The notes under the pieces: model-generated
What the model was told of the DNA's origin: nothing
Databases searched by the model: none
What the model saw: only the letters and a program-made list of their open reading frames with translations
Shown: positions 56,563 to 63,668 of the stretch, in pieces
Position numbering within the stretch: position 1 is the first letter of the stretch
Layout: each line of letters begins with the position of its first letter
NCBI GenBank assembly: GCA_965284315.1
Contig: OZ260072.1
Location: 2,294,001-2,358,000, forward strand
Direction: 5' to 3'
DNA length: 64,000 nt
DNA from: PCRC01 sp017848435
GTDB lineage: Bacteria > Pseudomonadota > Gammaproteobacteria > Burkholderiales > Burkholderiaceae_C
Translations under genes and position numbers: made by a program

Positions 56563-57843
56563 ATGGCAACGACAGCGACCTTCAACGCCCGGCTGATTGA
56601 CTCCCCCGCCATGCGCAGCGCCGGGCGCGACGCGCTTTCGCTGGCACTGCTGGATGCCCGCAACCACACGCTGGATCTGATGGCCCAGCTCGGCGATGCG
56701 CTGACCGCAGTGCCACCCGACATGGTGCCGCTGCCGCACCTGGTTTCACCGCTGTGGTTGGCGGGCCGGGCCGGCTGGTTTCAGGAGCGTTGGGTGGGCC
56801 GCAACCCACAGCGCGCCCTGGGCCCGCTGTGCGACCCGACCGCGCTGCGTCTGGGCGCCATCGAGCCGCTGGCCGACGTCTGGTGGGAGGTGGACACCGT
56901 GCCCGCCTTCGAGACCGACGACCTGGCACTGCCGCCGGCCGAACGCGTCCGCGCCTACCTGTTGGACGGGCTGGAGAGCACGCTGGCACTGCTGGAGAAA
57001 ACCCCCGAGACCGACCAGGACCTGTACTTCTACCGGCTCGCGCTGTTCCATGAAGACGCCTGTGGCGAGGCCATGGTGCAGGCCGCGCAGGCGTTTGGCG
57101 TGCCGCTGAAGCTGCCCATGTCCACCGGCATGGCTGCGCGCGAACCACTGCGCATGCCAGCCACCCGCTGGACACTGGGCATTGCGCCCGACGCAGCAGC
57201 CGGGGCCTTGCTGGTGCCCGCAGGCTTCACCTTTGACAACGAAACCATGGCCCACGAGGTGCAAGTACCCGAATTCGAGATCGACGCGCAGCCGGTGAGC
57301 TGGGCGCAGTTCGTTGAGTTTGTGGACGACGGCGGCTACGACGACGCCACCCACTGGCGTCCCGACGGCTGGGCCTGGCTGCAGCAGGCGGTGCTGGAAG
57401 AGGGGCGGCGTGCGCCGCGCTATGTGGAACAAATTGGCGTGGCCAGCGGCGCGGTGATGCAGACCCGTTTTGGCAAAGCCATGCGCCTGGCTGGCCACCA
57501 GCCTGTGGTGCACGTTAGTTGGTGGGAGGCCGATGCCTGGTGCCGCTGGGCCGGCCGCCGGCTGCCGACCGAGGTGGAGTGGGAGGCCGCGGCCCACACC
57601 GCACCCGGCCGTGGCTGGCGCTGGGGGGAGGTTTGGGAATGGACGGCCGGCCACCTGCAGCCGTACCCGGGTTTCAGCCCGGGGCCGTGGCACGGCTATT
57701 CGGTGCCCTGGTTTGGCCGGGCGCGGGTGCTGCGTGGCGCCTCGTTTGCGACCCGCCAGCGCATGAAGCACCCCAGGTTCCGCGGTTTTGCGCTGCCGGA
57801 CGACGACACCCGCTTCGTGGGCTTCCGTTCCTGCGCGGTTTAA
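56563..57843 (+). CDS. EgtB/SenA-like formylglycine-enzyme-fold protein, iron site altered
   Basis: A 426-residue protein with an N-terminal DinB-like helical domain and a C-terminal FGE-sulfatase fold (FEIDAQPVSWAQFVEFVDDGGY, HVSWWEADAWCRWAGRRLPTEVEWE, GASFATRQRMKHPRFRGF). It belongs with EgtB and the selenoneine synthase SenA, which form a C-S or C-Se bond on trimethylhistidine using an iron held by three histidines. Here the expected first ligand is Arg69 (WLAGRAGWFQE) and the third is Cys167 (FHEDACGEA); only His163 remains. No egtD, senB or senC is in the window. It may be inactive or have a new chemistry. Confidence 0.8.
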   Translation: MATTATFNARLIDSPAMRSAGRDALSLALLDARNHTLDLMAQLGDALTAVPPDMVPLPHLVSPLWLAGRAGWFQERWVGRNPQRALGPLCDPTALRLGAIEPLADVWWEVDTVPAFETDDLALPPAERVRAYLLDGLESTLALLEKTPETDQDLYFYRLALFHEDACGEAMVQAAQAFGVPLKLPMSTGMAAREPLRMPATRWTLGIAPDAAAGALLVPAGFTFDNETMAHEVQVPEFEIDAQPVSWAQFVEFVDDGGYDDATHWRPDGWAWLQQAVLEEGRRAPRYVEQIGVASGAVMQTRFGKAMRLAGHQPVVHVSWWEADAWCRWAGRRLPTEVEWEAAAHTAPGRGWRWGEVWEWTAGHLQPYPGFSPGPWHGYSVPWFGRARVLRGASFATRQRMKHPRFRGFALPDDDTRFVGFRSCAV

Positions 57844-57854
57844 TTGAGAACACG

Positions 57855-58961
57855 TCAGGCTTTGGCTGGCGGCCTCTTGAAGTGCCACCACGGCAACTCG
57901 CGGCTGAGCGGCAACACCTCGCCACAGCGCTGCGGCTGGTAGCCAGCAATTGCCGCCAGCTTGGTTTGCCAGGCGCTCTGCTGCAGCACACCCAGCAGCG
58001 AACGCGTGGCGTCTTGCTGCAGGGCGGATTTCAAACACACCAGGTGGTACTGCTCTTCCAGCAGGGGCACAAAGCCCAGGCCCCGGGCCTGCGCGGCCGA
58101 GGCAATGCCCAGCCCGGCGTCGGCCTCGCCGCTGGCCACCGCCTGCGCCACAGCGGCGTGCGAGGGTTCGGTGCGGTCGTAGCCATTGAGTGCGCCAGCG
58201 TCCAGCCCGGCTTCGCCCAGCAACTCGTCCAGCAGCACGCGGGTGCCGGTGCCCAAAGCGCGGTTGACGCAGCGCACGCCGGGCCGGGCCAGGTCGGCCA
58301 GCGTGGCCAGTTGCAGCGGGTTGCCGCGCGCGACGATCAGCCCTTGGCTGCGGCGCGCAAAGCCAATGATCTTGTGTTGCCCTGGCTTGAGCAAGGGCCG
58401 GTAGGTGCGTGCCGTGCGCGAGTCGCGGTCGGGCTGCAGCCGGGTGTGGAAGCCCGCCATGCTGCAGCGGCCTTCGTTGAGCGCGCTGATCGCGTCCACG
58501 CTGCCGGTGAAACGCACGTCGAGGTGCAGTGCCTGTGTGGCCGCGTGTTCGCGCAGGCCGGTCAGCGCGTCGTCGTGGCTGGCGTAGAGCGTCAGCACAT
58601 GGGCGGCAGGGTCGAAGGCCACCGCAAAGGCGCGTTCCAGGTCGGCGCGCAGGGCGGCGATCTGTGGCGCCAGCCGGGCCTGGGCCTGGCGCTCGGCCCA
58701 CAGCAGTTTGTCGCCGAATTCGCTCAGCCGGGCGGACTGGCCTTTTTCCCAGACCAGCAGTTCGTTGCCGAGCTGCTGCTCCCAGCGCTTGAGTTCACCC
58801 CACACGTGGCGGTATGACAGCTGCAGGCTGCGCGCGGCGGCCGAAATGGAGCCGTGCTGCTGCACCGCGTGCAGGGTGTCCAGCAGCGGGTTGCGAATCA
58901 GGGGCCCTGCGGCAATCGCATCGTGCGGCGACAAGGTGTAGCTCAGGTCAATCTTATGCAC
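57855..58961 (-). CDS. ModE/LysR-type HTH regulator with periplasmic-binding-like domain
   Basis: A 368-residue regulator. Residues ~25-100 form a ModE-type winged helix (LDTLHAVQQHGSISAAARSLQLSYRHVWGELK). The rest is a PBP-like effector domain (PF12727 type: GCSMAGFHTR-like core, RCVNRALGTGTRVLLDELL, GEADAGLGIASAAQARG). Such regulators sense molybdate or tungstate. It is divergent from tupB with a 50-bp gap, containing a weak GGTAT/ATACC inverted repeat (58979-59004) that could be its site. The start is GTG 58961. Confidence 0.85.
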   Translation of the reverse strand: MHKIDLSYTLSPHDAIAAGPLIRNPLLDTLHAVQQHGSISAAARSLQLSYRHVWGELKRWEQQLGNELLVWEKGQSARLSEFGDKLLWAERQAQARLAPQIAALRADLERAFAVAFDPAAHVLTLYASHDDALTGLREHAATQALHLDVRFTGSVDAISALNEGRCSMAGFHTRLQPDRDSRTARTYRPLLKPGQHKIIGFARRSQGLIVARGNPLQLATLADLARPGVRCVNRALGTGTRVLLDELLGEAGLDAGALNGYDRTEPSHAAVAQAVASGEADAGLGIASAAQARGLGFVPLLEEQYHLVCLKSALQQDATRSLLGVLQQSAWQTKLAAIAGYQPQRCGEVLPLSRELPWWHFKRPPAKA

Positions 58962-59011
58962 AACGTTTCATATGGTCGGGTATTCAAGACTTCCTTACGA
59001 TACCTTAGCCC

Positions 59012-59740
59012 ATGAGTTCACTGACCGACAGCGTTGCCACTGCGCTGAAACTTATCCTTGCTTTTGACGCGCAGTTGCTGGCGATCGTGGGCCGGTCGCT
59101 GGCCGTCAGTGCCATGGCATTGGTGCTGGCCAGTGTGGGAGGGCTGGTGCTGGGTGCCTGGCTGGGCGTGGCCCGCTTCAAGGGGCGCGACGCGGTGTTG
59201 GCCCTGCTCAACACGTTGCTCGCGTTGCCCTCGGTGGTGGTGGGGCTGGTGATTTATTTGTTGCTGTCACGCAGTGGGCCGCTGGGTTTCCTGGGTTGGC
59301 TGTTTTCGCTCAAGGCCATGGTGTTGGCGCAAACCGTGCTGGTGCTGCCGGTGGTCACCGCGCTGACCCGTCAGGCCATTGACGATGCCGAACGCGCCCA
59401 CGGCGAACAGCTGCGCTCGCTCGGCGCCCGGCCTTTGTTGCGCAGCCTGCTGCTGATGTGGGACGAGCGTTTTGCCCTGCTCACCGTGCTGATTGCCTCT
59501 TTTGGCCGCGCCATTTCTGAAGTCGGCGCGGTGATGATCGTCGGCGGCAACATCGACGGTTTTACCCGCGTCATGACCACCGCGATTGCGCTGGAGACCA
59601 GCAAGGGCGATTTGCCGCTGGCGCTGGCGCTCGGGCTGGTGCTGCTGGCGGTGGTGCTGCTGCTCAATGCCGGCGTCACGCTGCTGCAGCGCTGGCGCAG
59701 GTCGCGCGGCGAAACCGGGGGGCTGGCATGGGTGCCTTGA
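59012..59740 (+). CDS. tupB: Tungstate ABC transporter permease TupB
   Basis: A 242-residue inner-membrane permease with about five to six helices and the EAA-type loop near AHGEQLRSLGARPLLRSLLLM, GRAISEVGAVMIVGGNIDG. It fits TupB or the related vanadate/benzoate-type permease family, and its order B-C-A is the classic tup order. It overlaps tupC by 13 bp. Confidence 0.88.
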   Translation: MSSLTDSVATALKLILAFDAQLLAIVGRSLAVSAMALVLASVGGLVLGAWLGVARFKGRDAVLALLNTLLALPSVVVGLVIYLLLSRSGPLGFLGWLFSLKAMVLAQTVLVLPVVTALTRQAIDDAERAHGEQLRSLGARPLLRSLLLMWDERFALLTVLIASFGRAISEVGAVMIVGGNIDGFTRVMTTAIALETSKGDLPLALALGLVLLAVVLLLNAGVTLLQRWRRSRGETGGLAWVP

Positions 59741-60417
59741 TCACGCTCCACAACGCAGGGGTGCGTTTTGGGCCGGTGCAGGCGCTGACCGGCTGCCAAC
59801 TTGCGGTGCAGCGCGGCGAACGTGTGGCCCTGATCGGCGGCAACGGCAGTGGCAAAAGCACGCTGCTGCGCTTGATGCACGGCCTGGTGCGGCCCGACAC
59901 CGGCACGTGCACGGTGGACGCGCAGGCGCGCCAGGCCATGGTGTTCCAGCGCCCGCACATGTTGCGCCTCAGCGCCCTGACCAATGTGGCGCTGGGCCCC
60001 TGGCTGGCTGGCACGCGCTGGGCCGACGCCCGGCAACGGGCGGGCGACGCCTTGGCCAGGGTGTCGCTGCACAGCGAGGCCCGCCGCCTGGCCAGCAAGC
60101 TCTCGGGCGGGCAGCAACAGCGCGTGGCGCTGGCCCGTGCCTGGGCGCTCGCACCCGATGTGCTGTTGCTGGACGAACCCACCGCCAGCCTCGACCCCCA
60201 TGCCAAACGCGAGGTCGAGGCGCTGATGCTGGACTTTGCCGCACAGGGCATGACGCTGGTGTTCGCCAGCCACAACCTGGGCCAGGTGAAGCGCCTGGCC
60301 ACGCGGGTGGTGTACCTGGAGCAGGGCCGGGTGTTGGCCGATTTGCCCATGGCTGATTTTTTCAACGGCCCCTTGCCCGAAGCGGCCGATGTGTTTGTCA
60401 AAGGAGAGTTTTTATGA
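59728..60417 (+). CDS. tupC: Tungstate ABC transporter ATPase TupC
   Basis: A 229-residue ABC ATPase: Walker A LIGGNGSGKSTLLRL, signature KLSGGQQQRVALARA, Walker B VLLLDEPTASLDPHA. There is no C-terminal TOBE domain, unlike ModC here. A strong AAGGAG site at its 3' end serves tupA, which overlaps by ATGA. Confidence 0.92.
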   Translation: MGALITLHNAGVRFGPVQALTGCQLAVQRGERVALIGGNGSGKSTLLRLMHGLVRPDTGTCTVDAQARQAMVFQRPHMLRLSALTNVALGPWLAGTRWADARQRAGDALARVSLHSEARRLASKLSGGQQQRVALARAWALAPDVLLLDEPTASLDPHAKREVEALMLDFAAQGMTLVFASHNLGQVKRLATRVVYLEQGRVLADLPMADFFNGPLPEAADVFVKGEFL

Positions 60418-61241
60418 TGGTTTTCAAACCTTTTAGCATCCAGGCCCTAGTGAAATATAGCGTTATAGCTATTTTTTTAGTAGCAAGTTCTGGTCTTCAG
60501 GCGCAAAACATCACCATGGCCTCCACCACCTCGACCGAACAGTCGGGCCTGTTTGGTCACCTGTTGCCGGCGTTCAAGAAGGCCAGCGGTTTGGACGTGA
60601 AGGTGGTGGCGCTGGGCACCGGCCAGGCGCTCGACATGGGCCGCCGCGGGGATGCCGACGTGTTGTTTGTGCACGACCAGGTGGCCGAAGAAAAGCTGGT
60701 GGCCGACGGTTTTGGCGTCAAGCGCTTGGCCGTCATGTACAACGACTTCGTGCTGATTGGCCCCAAGGCCGATGCCGCTGGCGTCAAGGGTCAGGACATC
60801 GTGGCGGCGCTGAAGAAACTTGCCGCCACCAATGCCAGCTTTGTCTCGCGCGGCGACAAAAGCGGCACCCACGCCGCCGAGCTGCGCTTCTGGAAACAGG
60901 CCGGCGCAGAAGCGGCCAAGGGTTCAGGCTACAAGGAATGCGGCTGCGGCATGGGCCCGGCGCTGAACATCGCGTCGTCTGAAAACGCCTACGTGCTGTC
61001 CGACCGCGGCACCTGGCTCAACTTCAAGAACCGTGGCGATCTGGCCATTCTGGTGGAAGGCGACAACAAGCTGTTCAACCAGTACGGCGTCATCGCCGTC
61101 AACCCTGCCAAGCACCCGCATGTGAAAGCCGCCGACGCGCAGAAGTTCGTCGACTGGGTGGTGTCGCCCACTGGGCAGGCCAGCATTGCCAGTTACAAGA
61201 TCGGTGGCGAGCAGCTGTTCTTCCCGAACGCCGCCAAGTGA
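60414..61241 (+). CDS. tupA: Tungstate-binding protein TupA
   Basis: A 275-residue periplasmic receptor. The mature protein begins near ITMASTTSTEQSGLF, where the TTS motif binds the oxyanion, and has the typical ALGTGQALDMGRRGDADVLFVHD, FVSRGDKSGTHAAELRFWK. The signal peptide (about FKPFSIQALVKYSVIAIFLV then ASSGLQAQ) is encoded by a dispersed repeat. Its stop overlaps the modA ATG as TGATG. Mo versus W selectivity cannot be read from sequence. Confidence 0.92.
   Translation: MMVFKPFSIQALVKYSVIAIFLVASSGLQAQNITMASTTSTEQSGLFGHLLPAFKKASGLDVKVVALGTGQALDMGRRGDADVLFVHDQVAEEKLVADGFGVKRLAVMYNDFVLIGPKADAAGVKGQDIVAALKKLAATNASFVSRGDKSGTHAAELRFWKQAGAEAAKGSGYKECGCGMGPALNIASSENAYVLSDRGTWLNFKNRGDLAILVEGDNKLFNQYGVIAVNPAKHPHVKAADAQKFVDWVVSPTGQASIASYKIGGEQLFFPNAAK
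60422..60487 (+). repeat. Dispersed ~66-bp AGCTAT repeat, copy 7, in the tupA signal peptide
   Basis: GGCCCTAGTGAAATATAGCG, TATAGCTAT, TAGTAGCAA: gap-free alignment with copies 2 and 3 over 66 bp. In the tupA frame its AT-rich part encodes the hydrophobic core (SVIAIFLVASS) needed for export. Confidence 0.82.
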
Positions 61242-62059
61242 TGCGTCATGCCCAGCGCCTGGTCTCGGGGGCGGTATTGCTCGGTGGGTTGGTGAGCGGC
61301 GCCTCGTGGGCGCAGACGGCGCCTGCGGGTGTTCCCGTGTCGGTCTATGCCGCCGGCAGCCTGCGTGAGGCGTTCACCGAGATCGCTACCGCGTACGAGG
61401 CCCGCACCGGCACCCGCATCGCCCTGACTTTCGGGGCCTCGGGCCTGCTGCGCGAGCGCATTGAACAAGGCGAAGGCGCGCAGGTGTTCGCCTCGGCCGA
61501 CACCCAGCATCCCCAGCGCCTGGCGAGCAGCGGTGCCTGGCAGGCGCCGCAGGTGTTTGTGCGCAACGCGCTGTGCGCGCTCACCGCACCGGGGTTGGTC
61601 GCCACGCCCCAGACGCTGCTGGACGCGATGCGGCGGCCCGGCGTGCGGCTGGGCACTTCCACGCCAGGGTCGGACCCGTCGGGCGACTACGCCTGGGCAC
61701 TGTTCCGCCGTGCCGACGTGCTGCAGCCCGGCGCCTTCGCGGCGCTGGACGCCAAGGCCCTCCAGCTCACCGGCGCTGCCACCTCGCCCAAACCGCCGCC
61801 CGGGCAGGGCACCTACGCCTGGGTGATGGCCAGCGGCCAGGCCGACATCTTCCTCACCTACTGCACCAACGCGGTGGCCGCGCAGCGCGAGGTGCCGGCC
61901 CTCGGCGTGGTGGCGGTGGTGCCCGAGCTGAGCGTGGCTGCGGCCTACGGGCTCACCGTGCGGCGCGGTGCCTCGGCCGAAGCCACGGCTTTTGCCCAAA
62001 GTTTGTTGGCCGTACCGGCGCAGCAGGTGCTGGCACGTTTGGGCTTTGCGGCCCCATGA
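61241..62059 (+). CDS. modA: Molybdate/tungstate-binding protein ModA (orphan copy)
   Basis: A 272-residue ModA-type receptor with a signal peptide (LVSGAVLLGGLVSGASWAQ) and the ModA fold: VYAAGSLREAFTEIATAYE, FGASGLLRERIEQGEGAQVFASAD, SGQADIFLTYCTNAV. The start is ATG 61241 (TGATG with tupA) or GTG 61238. It is in the tup operon, not with modBC, so it could deliver to TupB or to the convergent ModBC. It overlaps the next gene by ATGA. Confidence 0.85.
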   Translation: MRHAQRLVSGAVLLGGLVSGASWAQTAPAGVPVSVYAAGSLREAFTEIATAYEARTGTRIALTFGASGLLRERIEQGEGAQVFASADTQHPQRLASSGAWQAPQVFVRNALCALTAPGLVATPQTLLDAMRRPGVRLGTSTPGSDPSGDYAWALFRRADVLQPGAFAALDAKALQLTGAATSPKPPPGQGTYAWVMASGQADIFLTYCTNAVAAQREVPALGVVAVVPELSVAAAYGLTVRRGASAEATAFAQSLLAVPAQQVLARLGFAAP

Positions 62060-62586
62060 GGCGCGTGTTCATCCAGGGGCTGGCCGTGCTGGGCTTGCTG
62101 CTGGCCCAGGGCGCCGCCTTGGCCCAAACGCCCGGCGCACCGCTGCTGACCATCGGCGGCGAAGTAAACCAGCCACTGGCGCTGACCCGCGCCGACCTGC
62201 AGGCCTTGCCGCGCAAGGACTACACCGAAGACCGCCGCGTGACGCAAGACGGCAAAGACGCGACGTTGACCGTGCGCTACCAGGGCGTGCCGCTGCGCGA
62301 CCTGATCGACAAGGCCGGCCTCATGCCTGACCGCCGTGCGGTGCGCAAGGCCATCGTGCTGCTGACCGCGAAAGACGGCTACCAGGCCAGCTATTCCTGG
62401 GGCGAGCTGTACAACAGCGCTTTGGGCGATGGCGTGGTGGTGGTGCTGCGCCAGGGCAACGACGACCTGCTGGACACCGACGGCCTCCCAGCGCTGCGCT
62501 CGCTGCAAGACCTGCGGCCCGGGCCGCGCCATGTGCGCTGGCTGCAGCGGGTGGACGTGCTGCTGCCAAGCTCTGCCACACCCTAG
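62056..62586 (+). CDS. Exported sulfite-oxidase-fold protein without cofactor cysteine
   Basis: A 176-residue protein with a signal peptide (VFIQGLAVLGLLLAQGAALA) and a small oxidoreductase molybdopterin-binding (SUOX) domain: LTIGGEVNQPLALTRADLQALP, VRYQGVPLRDLIDKAG, DGYQASYSWGELYN. It has no cysteine at all, so it lacks the thiolate that binds molybdenum in true sulfite oxidases. It is the last gene of the tup/modA operon and may bind a metal oxyanion or pterin. Its TAG and the modC stop share a CTAG tetramer. Confidence 0.75.
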   Translation: MRRVFIQGLAVLGLLLAQGAALAQTPGAPLLTIGGEVNQPLALTRADLQALPRKDYTEDRRVTQDGKDATLTVRYQGVPLRDLIDKAGLMPDRRAVRKAIVLLTAKDGYQASYSWGELYNSALGDGVVVVLRQGNDDLLDTDGLPALRSLQDLRPGPRHVRWLQRVDVLLPSSATP

Positions 62587-63668
62587 CCGACCACGGCCAC
62601 GCCCTTCACCTGCGCGAACACCGCCTTGCCGGGCGCCAGCGCCAGCGCGTCTGCCGATTTGGTGGTGATGCGTGCGAGCAGGCGTGTGCCGCCAGCGTCC
62701 AGTCCCACCATCACCTGACCTGGGCTGTCGGGCGACAGGTCGGTCACCGTCACTGGCAGCACATTCAAGATGCTGGTGGCCCGGTGGTGGTCGAGCGTCA
62801 GGCTCACGTCGCGGGCCTGCACCCGCAAGCGCACGGTGCTGCCCAGCGGCAGTGCGGTCTCCACACCTTGCGTCAGGCTGATGTGGCCGCCAGCAAATTC
62901 GGCATGGGCGAGGTGGTAGGCCGCGTCATGCCCGGAGATCCGAGCCGTCACCAATGCGCTGGCCGCGTCGCCATGCGCCATGGGCAAATCGAGACGGGTC
63001 AGCAAATCGCCGGTGCTGCCCTGGGCCACCACCCGGCCCGCGTCGAGCAGCACCAGGTGGTCTGCCAGCCGCGCCACTTCGTCGGGCGAATGGGTGACGT
63101 AGACGATGGGAATCTTCAGTTCGTCGTGCAGGCGCTGCAGGTAAGGCAGAATTTCTTCCTTGCGCTTCAAGTCCAGCGCCGCCAGGGGTTCGTCCATCAG
63201 CAGAATCTGAGGGCTTGTGGCCAGCGCCCGGGCAATGGCCACGCGCTGGCGTTCGCCGCCTGAGAGGGTCTCGGGCAAACGCTGCAACAAGTGCCCAATG
63301 CCCAGCAGTTCTACCGCCTGGTCCAGCGAGACCTGGCGCTGCGCCGGGGGCACCCGTTGCATGCCGTAGGCCAGGTTGCGCTGCACGTTCAGGTGCGCGA
63401 ACAGGCTGGCTTCCTGGAACACATAGCCCAGGTTGCGCTGGTGCGTGGGCAGGAACAAGCGCTTGCCGTCTTGCCATACCTCGCCATTGACCTGCAAATG
63501 GCCTTGGTTGGACTTCTCTAGCCCGGCGATCAACCGCAGCACCGTGGTTTTGCCGGAGCCGGAATGCCCGAACAGCGATGTGACGCCAGTGCCGGGCAAG
63601 ACCAGATCGACATCCAGCGAAAATCCAGGGTAGTCGAGCTGAAAGCGGGCCTGCACACCGTGGCTCAT
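62583..63668 (-). CDS. modC: Molybdate ABC transporter ATPase ModC
   Basis: A 361-residue ATPase: Walker A LFGHSGSGKTTVLRLIAG, signature TLSGGERQRVAIARA, Walker B ILLMDEPLAALDLKR. The C-terminal ~70 residues are a TOBE/Mop molybdate-binding domain (SILNVLPVTVTDLSPDSPGQV, GTRLLARITTKSADALAL). It overlaps modB upstream (ATGA) and abuts the tup operon tail to tail. Confidence 0.94.
   Translation of the reverse strand: MSHGVQARFQLDYPGFSLDVDLVLPGTGVTSLFGHSGSGKTTVLRLIAGLEKSNQGHLQVNGEVWQDGKRLFLPTHQRNLGYVFQEASLFAHLNVQRNLAYGMQRVPPAQRQVSLDQAVELLGIGHLLQRLPETLSGGERQRVAIARALATSPQILLMDEPLAALDLKRKEEILPYLQRLHDELKIPIVYVTHSPDEVARLADHLVLLDAGRVVAQGSTGDLLTRLDLPMAHGDAASALVTARISGHDAAYHLAHAEFAGGHISLTQGVETALPLGSTVRLRVQARDVSLTLDHHRATSILNVLPVTVTDLSPDSPGQVMVGLDAGGTRLLARITTKSADALALAPGKAVFAQVKGVAVVG

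Noticed and set aside
58962..59011. A ModE operator of the E. coli type upstream of tupB
   Set aside because: Only a weak GGTAT/ATACC pair is seen; the E. coli TATATA-type arms are missing, so I list it only as a possibility in the regulator entry.
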